Source: Haloferax namakaokahaiae
GTDB taxonomy: Archaea > Halobacteriota > Halobacteria > Halobacteriales > Haloferacaceae
Reading direction: 5' to 3'
Length of the DNA stretch: 64,000 nucleotides
Assembly: GCF_042663225.1 (NCBI RefSeq)
Contig: NZ_JBHTAA010000005.1
Span: forward strand, 310,001-374,000
Shown: positions 40,353 through 49,674 of the stretch, piece by piece
Layout: each line of letters starts with the position of its first letter
Position numbering within the stretch: position 1 is the stretch's first letter
The notes under the pieces: generated by a model
Told to the model about the DNA's origin: nothing
Databases searched by the model: none
What the model saw: the letters and a program-made list of their open reading frames with translations, nothing else
Made by a program: the position numbers and the translations under genes

Positions 40353-41492
40353 ATGGACAGACGAACATTCGTCAAATCGGCAGGGGTTGCAGGTCTCGTT
40401 GGCCTCGCAGGTTGTACGGGCGGCGGCCCATCGGAAGGCGGCCAAGAAGAGACGACGACCGAGAGCGGTGGCGAAGAGACCACCGAGAGCGGTGGCGAGC
40501 AGACGACCACCGAAGAGGAGATGTCCGGACCATCGGCCAACGTCGGCATGGTCTACGCACTCGGCGGTCTCGGTGACAAGTCGTTCAACGACGCCGCAAA
40601 GCGCGGTGTCGATCAGGCTGAGTCCGAACTCGGCATCGCCTACGACGAAGCACAGCCGTCTGCGGCAGAGGAGTTCCCGCAGTTCCAGCGCCGCTTCGCA
40701 CAGTCGTCGAACCCGGACTACGACCTCGTCTCGTGTATCGGCTTCGCGCAGGCGTCTGCGCTCACCGAGACGGCACCGAACTTCCCGGAGCAGAACTTCA
40801 TGATCGTGGACAGCGTCGTCGAGCAGGACAACGTCGCGTCCTACGTCTTCCGCGAAGAGCAGGGTTCGTTCCAGGTCGGCTACCTCGCCGGTCTGCTCAC
40901 GACCCAGGACTTCTCCGCAGGCAGCGGTTCGACGAACCCCGACCAGAAGAACGTCGGCTTCGTCGGTGGTGTCGATGCACCGCTCATCCGCAAGTTCCAG
41001 GCTGGCTTCGAGGCCGGTGTCGCCTACGCCGACGAGGAAATCTCCGTTGACGTCGCGTACGCCGGTTCGTTCTCCGACTCCGCGAAGGGGAAGGAAATTG
41101 CGACCTCGATGTACGAGAACGGCGCAGACATCGTCTACCACGCCGCCGGTGGCGTCGGTCTCGGTGTCTTCCAGGCCGCAAAGGAGCAGGGCAAGTTCGC
41201 CATCGGTGTTGACTCCGACCAGTCCATCACCGAACCGAACTACGCCGACGTCATCCTCGCCTCGATGGTCAAGCGTGTCGAGACGGCGGTCTTCACGTCC
41301 ATCGAGAACGTGGTCAACGACTCGTTCAACGGCGGCGAAGCGGTCACCCTCGGCCTCGAAGAAGAGGGTGTCGGCGTCGCCTACGGTGCCGAACTCGGTG
41401 CCGACATCTCGGACGACATCAAGGCCGAACTCGACGCGTCCGCCGAAGCCATCATCGCCGGCGACATCGACGTCCCGACGACGACCGAATAA
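40353..41492 (+). CDS. BMP family lipoprotein, substrate-binding protein of a nucleoside-type ABC importer
   Basis: A 379-residue lipoprotein binding the import substrate. The twin-arginine signal (MDRRTFVKSAG) and lipobox LAGC (Cys21) show Tat export and membrane anchoring, followed by a Gly/Glu/Thr linker. The BMP domain begins NVGMVYALGGLGDKSFNDAAKRG and includes NFMIVDSVV, GYLAGLLT, VGFVGGVDAPLIRKFQAGFEAG and ADIVYHAAGGVGLGVF. Family members bind purine nucleosides or related compounds. The ATPase and two permeases follow at 41710-45628 under a second promoter. Confidence 0.93.
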   Translation: MDRRTFVKSAGVAGLVGLAGCTGGGPSEGGQEETTTESGGEETTESGGEQTTTEEEMSGPSANVGMVYALGGLGDKSFNDAAKRGVDQAESELGIAYDEAQPSAAEEFPQFQRRFAQSSNPDYDLVSCIGFAQASALTETAPNFPEQNFMIVDSVVEQDNVASYVFREEQGSFQVGYLAGLLTTQDFSAGSGSTNPDQKNVGFVGGVDAPLIRKFQAGFEAGVAYADEEISVDVAYAGSFSDSAKGKEIATSMYENGADIVYHAAGGVGLGVFQAAKEQGKFAIGVDSDQSITEPNYADVILASMVKRVETAVFTSIENVVNDSFNGGEAVTLGLEEEGVGVAYGAELGADISDDIKAELDASAEAIIAGDIDVPTTTE

Positions 41493-41709
41493 GCGGACCC
41501 GATTTCACGCTTTTTACTGCGCGTCCCAGCCAACCAGCGATGGCCATCTTCGGGGGCGAATATTGCCGCTTTCGTACGTCACCCTACCGAACTATCTCTC
41601 TCGTTGAATCGTCCAATTCGCCGCACAGGGCCATAGACCCGTGCGGAAGGCTACCGAAGCGAAGCGAATCCCACGAGTTTAAGCGAACCCCCTCGAAAAG
41701 AGGTTCAAG

Positions 41710-43269
41710 ATGAGCACCGCCGTTCATCTCGACGGGATTACAAAGCGGTTCCCCGGCGTCATCGCCAACGACGACGTGGACCTGACCGTCGAGCAAGGCA
41801 CGGTGCACGCACTTCTGGGTGAAAACGGGGCCGGGAAGACGACGTTGATGAACGTCCTCTACGGACTCTACGAACCCACGGAGGGGACTGTCAACATCGA
41901 CGGCGAACCGCAGGACTTCAACAACCCTGGGGACGCAATCGCCGCCGGTGTCGGGATGATTCACCAGCACTTCATGCTGGTTGACCCCATGACAATTGCT
42001 GAGAACATCGTTCTCGGCAACGAACCGCGCAAGTGGTTCGGAACCACCGTTGACCGGGAGCGCGCGCGCCAAGAAGTCGTCGAGCTTTCACAACGATACG
42101 GATTCGACGTTGACCCTGACGACACCGTCGAAGACGTGAGCGTCGGCGTCCAGCAACGCGTCGAGATTCTCAAGGCACTCTACCGCGGTGCCGATATCCT
42201 CATCCTCGACGAGCCGACGGCAGTTCTGACACCCCAGGAGGTCGAAGAGCTGTTCGCCGTCTTCGAGGAACTCACCGCGCAGGGCAAGACGATTATCTTC
42301 ATCAGCCACAAGCTCGGTGAAGCGATGCACGCCGCCGACGACATCACCGTCCTCCGCGACGGCAAGAACGTCGGCACGGTCGATGCCAAGGAGACCTCGC
42401 GCGAAGAACTCGCCGAGTTGATGGTCGGCCGCGAAGTCCTGCTCGAACCCAAGAGCGAACCCCGAGAACCGGGCGAGCAGGTGCTCTCCGTCGAGGGCGT
42501 CAACGCCAACGACAACCGCGGCATCCCCGCCGTGGACGACGTGTCGTTCGAAATCCGCGAGGGCGAAGTGTTCGGCATCGCGGGTGTCGATGGCAACGGC
42601 CAATCACAACTCGTCGAGGTCATCACCGGCCTTCGCAACCCGACTTCGGGTCGCGTCACCTACAAGGGCCGCGATATCACGCACTCTTCTCGTCGCTCTC
42701 GCATCGACGACGGGATGGCGTACGTCCCCGAAGACCGCCACGAACGCGGTTTAGTGATGGACTTCGACCTCGTCCAGAACGGGATTCTCGGGAGCCAACA
42801 CAACCCCGAGTTCACCAACAGCGGTGCAATCGACTGGCCGAGCGCACGCGGACACGCCGAAGATATCATCCAATCGTACGATGTTCGGCCGCCGCACCCC
42901 GACGCGGACGCCGAATCGTTCTCCGGCGGGAACCAGCAGAAGTTCATCGTCGGCCGCGAGTTCGAACGGAACCCCGATTTCGTCGTCGCCACACACCCCA
43001 CTCGCGGGGTGGACATCGGCGCGATGGAGTTCATCCACGAACGCCTGTTGGACCTCCGGGCGGAGGGCAAAGCAGTACTCCTCATCTCCTCGAAACTCGA
43101 CGAGGTGCAGGGACTCTCGGACCGCCTCGGCGTCATGCACGACGGCGAACTCATGGACATCGTAGACCCACGCAACACGACCGAAGAAGAGATTGGCCTG
43201 CTCATGGCCGGCGAACGACCCGACACCGACGCCGACGAGGCGAACGCAACGGTTGGTGACGCCCAATGA
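41710..43269 (+). CDS. Nucleoside/sugar ABC importer ATPase, two ABC domains
   Basis: A 519-residue double-cassette ATPase (RbsA/NupA-like). Domain 1 has Walker A GENGAGKTTL, signature VSVGVQQRVEILKALYRG and Walker B ILILDEPTAVLTP. Domain 2 has a weak Walker A (GVDGNGQSQL), signature SFSGGNQQKFIVGREF and a degenerate Walker B (VVATHPTRGVD), as usual in this family where the second site is less active. An AGTTTAAGCG box about 29 nt before the ATG gives it a promoter separate from the lipoprotein. Its stop overlaps the permease ATG (ATGA). Confidence 0.93.
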   Translation: MSTAVHLDGITKRFPGVIANDDVDLTVEQGTVHALLGENGAGKTTLMNVLYGLYEPTEGTVNIDGEPQDFNNPGDAIAAGVGMIHQHFMLVDPMTIAENIVLGNEPRKWFGTTVDRERARQEVVELSQRYGFDVDPDDTVEDVSVGVQQRVEILKALYRGADILILDEPTAVLTPQEVEELFAVFEELTAQGKTIIFISHKLGEAMHAADDITVLRDGKNVGTVDAKETSREELAELMVGREVLLEPKSEPREPGEQVLSVEGVNANDNRGIPAVDDVSFEIREGEVFGIAGVDGNGQSQLVEVITGLRNPTSGRVTYKGRDITHSSRRSRIDDGMAYVPEDRHERGLVMDFDLVQNGILGSQHNPEFTNSGAIDWPSARGHAEDIIQSYDVRPPHPDADAESFSGGNQQKFIVGREFERNPDFVVATHPTRGVDIGAMEFIHERLLDLRAEGKAVLLISSKLDEVQGLSDRLGVMHDGELMDIVDPRNTTEEEIGLLMAGERPDTDADEANATVGDAQ

Positions 43270-44528
43270 GCGCCAAGGAGAACGCACAGGAAATCCTCCG
43301 CCGTCTCACCTCTGCCTCGGCCGCAGAGCGCGTCCTCATCAGCTTCGCCGCGCTCATCATGGCAGTCGTCGTCGGCGCGGTCATCGTCCTCGTCTCCGGA
43401 CGAGTGGCGACGTGCCAGACGGCCGCGACGACGATTCTCGGCGTCGGCTTCTGTTACGACCCGGTGGACGTGTACCTCGTCCTCTTCAACGGGGCGCTCG
43501 GCGAACCGTTCCTACTGAATTCGCCGGAACTCCTGAACCCCAACTGGAACCCGCTCAACTTCGGACTCGCACTCACGCTCAAGGAGGCGACGCTCCTCAT
43601 CTTCACCGGTCTCTCGGTGGCCGTCGCGTTCCGTGCGGGCCTGTTCAACATCGGGACGCAGGGGCAACTCATCCTCGGCGCGTTGGCGACGGCGCTGTTC
43701 GCGTTCTTCGTCGCGCCGATTCTCCCCGGTGGCGTCCTCGGTGGGCTAATCCTGATTCCACTCGCCATCCTCGTCGGCGCGCTCGTCGGCGGCCTGTACG
43801 GCGCGATTCCGGGCGCACTCAAGGCCTACGCCGACGCGAACGAGGTCATCACGACCATCATGCTCAACTTCATCGCCGCGCAGGTGGCGTTCGTCCTCGT
43901 CAGCGAGTTCTTCCGCAACCCGGACTCGCAGGTCGTCGAGACGACGCCCCTGCCGGACTTTGCGACCCTCCTTCCGGTCGCGTTCCCGCAGGGTGGTGAC
44001 TTCTCCATCCTCGCGCTCGTGTTCGCGCTCGTGCTCGTCGTCGTCGTCTGGTACCTGCTCGAACAGACCTCGTTCGGGTACGACCTCCGGACGAGCGGCG
44101 AACAGCCCGAAGCCGCCGAGTACGGTGGCGTCGATGCCAAGCGCACGACGGTCATGAGCATGTTCCTCTCCGGTGCACTCGGTGGCATCGGCGGCGCAGT
44201 GTGGGTGCTCATGGTCATGGGCAAGTTCCAGGCGGGCGTCCCCTCGCTCGGGTTCGACGGCATCACGGTGACGATTCTCGCGGGCAACAACCCGTTCGGA
44301 ATCATCCCCGCGTCGCTCCTGTTCGGGACGCTCAAGTCCGGGTCGCTCGCGGTGCAGTTCCAGACCGGCGTCCCGAAACAACTCGTGGGAGTGCTCCGCG
44401 GCCTCATCATCCTCTTCGTCGCCATGCCGGAGTTCTTCCGCATGCTCGGGTCGTACGTCAACCTCGAACCCGAGCGCGAAGAAGTGGCGACCGATGGCGG
44501 TTCCCTCCTCGGAGGTGACGACGAATGA
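43266..44528 (+). CDS. Nucleoside/sugar ABC importer permease 1
   Basis: A 420-residue permease of the BPD_transp_2 family with about ten helices. Conserved blocks are FRAGLFNIGTQGQLILGA, GALVGGLYGAIPGALKAYADANEVITTIMLNFI and the C-terminal FDGITVTILAGNNPFGIIPASLLFG. It overlaps both neighbours by four bases (ATGA on each side), so the three genes are translationally coupled. The N-terminal extracytoplasmic loop (about 45-90) is longer than in many relatives. Confidence 0.92.
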   Translation: MSAKENAQEILRRLTSASAAERVLISFAALIMAVVVGAVIVLVSGRVATCQTAATTILGVGFCYDPVDVYLVLFNGALGEPFLLNSPELLNPNWNPLNFGLALTLKEATLLIFTGLSVAVAFRAGLFNIGTQGQLILGALATALFAFFVAPILPGGVLGGLILIPLAILVGALVGGLYGAIPGALKAYADANEVITTIMLNFIAAQVAFVLVSEFFRNPDSQVVETTPLPDFATLLPVAFPQGGDFSILALVFALVLVVVVWYLLEQTSFGYDLRTSGEQPEAAEYGGVDAKRTTVMSMFLSGALGGIGGAVWVLMVMGKFQAGVPSLGFDGITVTILAGNNPFGIIPASLLFGTLKSGSLAVQFQTGVPKQLVGVLRGLIILFVAMPEFFRMLGSYVNLEPEREEVATDGGSLLGGDDE

Positions 44529-45628
44529 GCACGACAACAATCGACCGACTCCGCGACACCGAACTATCGTACCGAGCGACGCTCGTCGGCGGTGCGGTGA
44601 GCGTCTTCCTCCTCATCGCCATCCTCGGCGTCGTCTTCCCGCAGAGCATCTGGGCCAACCTCTTCGGCATCCTCACCAGTCGCAGCACGCTCTCGTCGGC
44701 GCTGCGTCTGGCGGTGCCGATTACCTTCGCCGCACTGGGCGGCATCTTCTCCGAGAAGGCCGGTATCGTCAACATCGGTCTCGAAGGTCTGCTCATCATC
44801 TCGGCTTTCACGGCCGTCATCACGACGGCCATCGTCGGCCCGCAGATGACCATCGTCGGCCTGCCGGCGCTCTGGATCGGCTTCTTCGCGGGCATCCTCG
44901 CGTCGGTGCTCTTCTCGGCGCTGTTCGCCGTCGTCTGCATCCGCTTCAAAGCCGACCAGATTATCGCGGGTCTCGCAGTGTGGCTCATCGCCCTCGGTCT
45001 CGCACCGTTCGCCGCGACGGTCTACTACGGCGGCGTCAACACCAACAACCTCGGCACGTCGCTGGGAACGTGGACGGTTCCCGTCCTCTCCGACATTCCG
45101 TTCTTCGGCGCGCTGTTCGACGCCGACCCCTCGGTGTACATGATGCTCGTCGCCGTCCCGGCCTCGTGGTACGTCCTCAACCGAACCGCGTTCGGCCGCC
45201 ACGTTCGCGCCTCGGGTGAGAACCCGAAAGCACTCGACACGGTCGGTGTCGATGTCAGTCGCGTCCGCTACGCGGGCGTGCTCCTCTCCGGATTCCTGAC
45301 CGGCATCGGCGGCGCGGCGCTGTCACTCGGTCTCGGCCAGTTCATCGGCAACGACCAGACGATGGTCAACGGCAAGGGCTTCATCGCAATCGTCGCGTAC
45401 CTCTTCGGGAACTACAACCCGCTCGGCGCGTTCGGCGCGTCGTTCCTCTTTGCGGGTCTCGAAGCCGTTCAGATTCGACTCCAGCAGGTTCCGGGCTACG
45501 CGGTTCCGGACTCGCTCATCCAGACGATTCCGTACGTCACGGTCATCGTCGTCCTCGCGCTCGTCGGGCGCACGCGAATCCCGGCGGCCGCGGGTGAGCA
45601 TTACGACACGGGCGACGACAACAGATAA
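44525..45628 (+). CDS. Nucleoside/sugar ABC importer permease 2
   Basis: A 367-residue BPD_transp_2 permease. EKAGIVNIGLEGLLIISAFTAV, VVCIRFKADQIIAGLAVWLIALGLAP and GFIAIVAYLFGNYNPLGAFGASFLFAG are the usual conserved blocks. It pairs with permease 1 to form the channel. The operon ends here; the next gene has its own ribosome site. Confidence 0.92.
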   Translation: MSTTTIDRLRDTELSYRATLVGGAVSVFLLIAILGVVFPQSIWANLFGILTSRSTLSSALRLAVPITFAALGGIFSEKAGIVNIGLEGLLIISAFTAVITTAIVGPQMTIVGLPALWIGFFAGILASVLFSALFAVVCIRFKADQIIAGLAVWLIALGLAPFAATVYYGGVNTNNLGTSLGTWTVPVLSDIPFFGALFDADPSVYMMLVAVPASWYVLNRTAFGRHVRASGENPKALDTVGVDVSRVRYAGVLLSGFLTGIGGAALSLGLGQFIGNDQTMVNGKGFIAIVAYLFGNYNPLGAFGASFLFAGLEAVQIRLQQVPGYAVPDSLIQTIPYVTVIVVLALVGRTRIPAAAGEHYDTGDDNR

Positions 45629-45751
45629 GTTCGGATTCGGTGTTCGAACCGGGTTCGACGCCCCCATTTTCTTCGAGTTGTTCCGTCCGCGAACGACGCG
45701 TTCGCGCCACGACGGCCGATGCGGGAGTAAAGAGTTTTCTCCCCGCGATAA

Positions 45752-45760
45752 GGAGGTGAT
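45752..45760 (+). promoter_or_regulatory. Full-length Shine-Dalgarno before geranylgeranyl reductase
   Basis: GGAGGTGAT is a nine-base complement to the 3' end of 16S rRNA, sitting directly before ACC-ATG at 45764. Most genes in this window have no such site, so this transcript probably has a real 5' leader and strong initiation. Confidence 0.65.
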
Positions 45761-45763
45761 ACC

Positions 45764-47134
45764 ATGTCCAATCACCAGCACGACGTGGTCGTTGTCGGCG
45801 CGGGTACCTCCGGGTGCTACGCGGCGGCGACAATCGCCCGAGCGGGCTACGACGTAGTGGTCGTCGAACGAAAGCCCGCCGAAGAGGCCGGACACATCGC
45901 CTGTGGTGACGCGCTCAAGGGTGCGAACGCGTTCCCCGACGCCATCCCCAAGGAGCAAATCGAACCCGCGTTCACCAACACGAAGGTGGACCACGGCCGA
46001 TTCGAGATTCCGAAAGAAGACACCGTACTCGACATTCCGGTCCCGGGCGAACTCGCCGTCATCGACCGCTGGGAGTACGGCAAACTCATCATCGAGGGTG
46101 CCGAGGACGCCGGTGCGGACTTCCACTACGACACCGTCGTCCAAGACGTGCTGCAGGACGACGACGGCACCGTCACGGGCCTGCGCGCCAAGCGCAAGGG
46201 CGACGTCGTCGAGTACGACGCCGACATCGTCATCGACGGCGCGGGGTCGCTCTCGCTCCTCCAAGACAAGGCCGACTTCTCGAACGCGACGTTCGACACC
46301 AACGTCTCTTACTCGCAGTTCTGTTCTGCCTACCGCGAAATCGTCGAAGTCGAAGCGCCGGTCGAGTGGGACGACGCGCTCGTCTTCAAACCGGCCTCCG
46401 TCGCCGCTGGCTACATCTGGTACTTCCCGCGGACGGAGACGACCATCAACGCCGGACTCGGCTTCCAGATGAACGAAGAGCCGATGAAACTCGTCGAAGA
46501 CCTCAAACAGGACCTTCGAAACCGTCCCGAGTTCAAAGGTGCCGAAGTCAAGGATAAACTCGGTGCCGCCCTCCCGACGCGTCGTCCCTACGACTCGGCG
46601 ACTGCTCCCGGTTACATGGCCGTCGGCGACGCCGCCGCGCACGTCAACCCCACGACTGGCGGCGGCATCGCGGGTGCCGCCTACGCGGGTGCCTACGCCG
46701 GCGAACAGTCCATCGTCGCCCTCGAAGAAGGCGACGTGAGCGAAGAGGTCCTGTGGCGCTACAACGAGCGCGTCATGGACCACTTCGGCGGGCGCTACGC
46801 CAGTCTCGACGTGTACAACATCCTCTCGACCGCGGTCGATGTGGACGACCTGATGGGTCTCATGGCGTCGCTCCCCGGCGAGAAACTCGCCGAAGCGCTG
46901 TACTCGGGCACCACGTCGTTCGGGCCGAGACTCCTCCTCCAGACGGCCGCATCGAGCTTCGGCTACTGGCGGCAGATTCTCGACTTCTACAAGACGAAGC
47001 AACTCGCCGACCAACTCATGGCCCACTACGACCGCTATCCCGGTCGCCCGAGCGCGCTCGCAGGCTGGCAGGACGAGCGCGACCGAATCATGGACGAGAT
47101 TTACGAAGTCACTGGCGCGAAGCCGAAGTACTGA
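45764..47134 (+). CDS. Geranylgeranyl reductase family flavoprotein
   Basis: Saturates geranylgeranyl chains of archaeal ether lipids or related isoprenoids. The 456-residue protein has FAD-binding VVVVGAGTSGCYAAATIARAGYDVVVVER, a family motif with Cys (GHIACGDALKG), the FAD/substrate segment AAGYIWYFPRTETTINAGLGF, and the second FAD motif GYMAVGDAAAHVNPTTGGGIAGAAYAG. Related to lipid synthesis enzymes UbiA and MvaD in this window. The 3' end overlaps the convergent kinase gene by 26 bp. Confidence 0.9.
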   Translation: MSNHQHDVVVVGAGTSGCYAAATIARAGYDVVVVERKPAEEAGHIACGDALKGANAFPDAIPKEQIEPAFTNTKVDHGRFEIPKEDTVLDIPVPGELAVIDRWEYGKLIIEGAEDAGADFHYDTVVQDVLQDDDGTVTGLRAKRKGDVVEYDADIVIDGAGSLSLLQDKADFSNATFDTNVSYSQFCSAYREIVEVEAPVEWDDALVFKPASVAAGYIWYFPRTETTINAGLGFQMNEEPMKLVEDLKQDLRNRPEFKGAEVKDKLGAALPTRRPYDSATAPGYMAVGDAAAHVNPTTGGGIAGAAYAGAYAGEQSIVALEEGDVSEEVLWRYNERVMDHFGGRYASLDVYNILSTAVDVDDLMGLMASLPGEKLAEALYSGTTSFGPRLLLQTAASSFGYWRQILDFYKTKQLADQLMAHYDRYPGRPSALAGWQDERDRIMDEIYEVTGAKPKY

Positions 47135-48170
47135 CCGTCGCCCCGTTCTCGAACGCGACGTCTCTGAATTCGAATCGTGCACCGCCCGACTCCGCTTCTG
47201 TCGCCGTCGCCGTCCAGTCGTGAGCTTCGACCACGCCGGAGACGATTGCGAGTCCGAGTCCGGTCCCATTGGTGTCGGTCGTATAGCCCGACTCGAAGAT
47301 GCGCTCGCGTTCGGCGTGCGGGATGCCGGGACCGTCGTCTTCGACGAAGAAGCCGTCGTCGAGCAGGCCGACGCGAACCTGGACGTCGGGACCGGCGTGG
47401 TCGAGCGCGTTGCGGAAGAGGTTCTCGAACACCGTCACGAGGCGCTCGCGGTCGGCCCGTAAGGTGGCGTCCGCTTCGACCGTCAAGGAGGCGGCGTCGA
47501 GTTTCGTGTTGGCGACCGCGTCCGCCGCGATGCGGGCGAGACCGACGGGTTCGGTCTCACCCACCGTCTCGCCGCTCCGCGAGAGGTGGAGCACGTCTTC
47601 GATGAGCGCCTCCATGCGCTCGTGGGCGTCCGCGACGGTTTCGAGGTGTTCCATGCCGTGACCGTCGCGCGCGAGTTCGAGACGAATCTGTGCGACGTTC
47701 AGCGGGTTTCGCAGGTCGTGGCTGACGACCGAGGCGAACTGGTCGAGGCGTTCGTTTCTGGCCGCGAGGTCGTCTTCGTAGGTCTGGCGGAGGTCCGCCC
47801 ATCGGACCATGCCGACGGTCACCGAGAGGACGCCCACGAGGAGGGCGACGTCTTCGAACAGGATGGAAAAGGAGTCGGGTTGGACGAGGAGTTCGTCGAG
47901 GGCGTCGGTCGTCGCGTAGATGGCGACGAAGATGGTCCCGATGTAGAGCGGACGCCAGACGGTCGGGGTCTCGCGGACGACCGAGATGACGGCCGTTCCG
48001 CCGAGTGCGACGGGGATGAGGAGGAGTTCGACGGCGAACCGATAGTACGACCCATCTCCCGTGGAGAAGGCGATAAACTGCAGGCTGGCGAGTCCGAGGA
48101 TGATACCGGTGGCGACGGCGACCGGTCGCACATCGAACTGGGGTGTCGATTCACCTCGGAGTAAACCCAT
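47109..48170 (-). CDS. Membrane histidine kinase
   Basis: A 353-residue sensor kinase with four predicted helices (residues 15-120), a short coiled linker, the H box FASVVSHDLRNPLNVAQ (H151), N box ENLFRNALDHA, G1 EDDGPGIP and G2 GTGLGLAIV. There is no PAS domain, so sensing is probably by the membrane region. A minus-strand GCTTATTTG element centred about 31 nt before the ATG at 48170 is a likely promoter. A direct repeat CGCTGGCGG flanks that region (48171-48179 and 48204-48212). Confidence 0.88.
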   Translation of the reverse strand: MGLLRGESTPQFDVRPVAVATGIILGLASLQFIAFSTGDGSYYRFAVELLLIPVALGGTAVISVVRETPTVWRPLYIGTIFVAIYATTDALDELLVQPDSFSILFEDVALLVGVLSVTVGMVRWADLRQTYEDDLAARNERLDQFASVVSHDLRNPLNVAQIRLELARDGHGMEHLETVADAHERMEALIEDVLHLSRSGETVGETEPVGLARIAADAVANTKLDAASLTVEADATLRADRERLVTVFENLFRNALDHAGPDVQVRVGLLDDGFFVEDDGPGIPHAERERIFESGYTTDTNGTGLGLAIVSGVVEAHDWTATATEAESGGARFEFRDVAFENGATVSTSASRQ

Positions 48171-48267
48171 CGCTGGCGGCTATGCGTGGGGGGAACAAAT
48201 AAGCGCTGGCGGTTTCGCCGAGTGTTTCGGTCGAGCTAAGAGACGGAGAGTCGAACGAGCGGCGCTG

Positions 48268-49551
48268 TTAGGCCTGTTTTGCGGCGAGTTGCTCGATACT
48301 TCCCGCCATCACGTCGATTGCGATGCGGATGGTCTCTTCGTCCACGTCGAACGTTCGCGTGTGGTGGCCGCCGGGGTGGTCGGTGCCGACGCCGACGTAG
48401 GCCGCGAGACCGCCCTGTTCTTGGACGCGATTCATCAGGTACGTCGCGTCCTCGCTGCCGCCGAGTTCGTCGCTCCGGAGAATCGAGGTGACGCCCTCGA
48501 CGCCCTCGCTCACCTCGCCGACGATGTCCATGAGCAGGTCGTCGCTCCGGGCGCTGGGTGCCTTTCCTTCGACCGATATCTCCACGTCGCAGTCGTACAT
48601 CGCGGCCGCGGACTCGATGACGGTGTGTGCGCGTTCTTCCATGTACTGCATGAGTTCGGTCGTCGCGCCGCGGACCTCGCCCTCGATGAAAGACTCTTCG
48701 GCGATGATGTTCGTCGCCGTCCCGCCGCCCATCAGGCCGACGTTGACGCGAGTCGCGCCGTCGGAGTGCCGCGAGATACCGTAGAGGTTCTGAATCGCGG
48801 CCGCCGCGGCGAGGTTCGCGTTCTTTCCTTCTTCGGGCTTGGCACCCGCGTGGGCCGGTGCACCCGTGAACTCGGCGAGGAAGTGCGAAACCGCGAGAAA
48901 CCCATCGACGCCGCAGACGATTTCGCCGGTCGGGTGGTCGAGTCCGACGTGCAGGGCGAGCAGGTAATCGACGTCGTCGAGGTGGCCGCTCTCGGCGACT
49001 GCCTTGCCGCCGGCGACTTGCTCCTCGCTCGGTTGGAAGAACACCTTGAACGTCCCCGAGAAGTCCGAGGCGATGACGGCGTCGAGGATGCCGAGACCGA
49101 TGGTCGCGTGGGCGTCGTGACCGCAGGCGTGCATGAAGCCCTCGTTCTGAGACCGGAAGCCCTCACTCGTGGGGAGGTGGTCGTCCTCGTCGGATTCCGT
49201 GATTGGGAGGGCGTCGATATCGACCCGAAGGGCGATGGTCGGTCCCTCGCCGCGTTCGACGACGGCGAGCGCGCCCGTATAGCCACCCTTCAGTTGGTCG
49301 AGAACGTCTTCGCGGGCACCCGCCTCGCGTGCTCGCTCGAACCACGTCTCGATTTCGGCGTCGTCGGGGACGGCCATTCGCTCGTCTGTGTCCATGATTT
49401 CGGGACCGACGTAGAGACCGTCGAGGTCGCGCGTTTCGAGTTCGGAGACGATACGGGCGGTGGTGTAAAACTCTCTCCACGCTGGTTCTGGGTGCTCGTG
49501 GAGGTCCCGGCGGAACGCGATGAGGTCGTCCATCGTCGCTTGGTGACTCAT
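48268..49551 (-). CDS. M20-family amidohydrolase (AbgA/carboxypeptidase type)
   Basis: A 427-residue metal-dependent hydrolase of amide bonds, resembling aminobenzoyl-glutamate hydrolases and N-acyl amino acid hydrolases. Metal ligands are in MHACGHDAHATIGLG and GTDHPGGHHTRTFDVDE; the catalytic Glu is in FFQPSEEQVAGG. The M20 dimerisation insert (about 225-325) is present (FTGAPAHAGAKPEEGKNANLAAAAAIQNL). The start at 49551 (MSHQATMDD) is preferred; a GTGTTTATCAG box about 30 nt upstream supports it. Divergent from an NhaC antiporter, so cooperative uptake and hydrolysis is possible (inference). Confidence 0.9.
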   Translation of the reverse strand: MSHQATMDDLIAFRRDLHEHPEPAWREFYTTARIVSELETRDLDGLYVGPEIMDTDERMAVPDDAEIETWFERAREAGAREDVLDQLKGGYTGALAVVERGEGPTIALRVDIDALPITESDEDDHLPTSEGFRSQNEGFMHACGHDAHATIGLGILDAVIASDFSGTFKVFFQPSEEQVAGGKAVAESGHLDDVDYLLALHVGLDHPTGEIVCGVDGFLAVSHFLAEFTGAPAHAGAKPEEGKNANLAAAAAIQNLYGISRHSDGATRVNVGLMGGGTATNIIAEESFIEGEVRGATTELMQYMEERAHTVIESAAAMYDCDVEISVEGKAPSARSDDLLMDIVGEVSEGVEGVTSILRSDELGGSEDATYLMNRVQEQGGLAAYVGVGTDHPGGHHTRTFDVDEETIRIAIDVMAGSIEQLAAKQA

Positions 49552-49674
49552 ATCTCGACTCTTTTCTGTGGGTGCTGATAAACACACCAGACTGGTTCGC
49601 TGACACTCCCTCGCGTTGTCACCGACGGCGACGATTCGTGCCGCTTTTATTTCCGAGTGTGAGTCTCACAGACG

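Noticed and set aside
45323..47269. 648-codon minus-strand frame
   Set aside because: Antisense to the importer permease and geranylgeranyl reductase; composition is a codon shadow.
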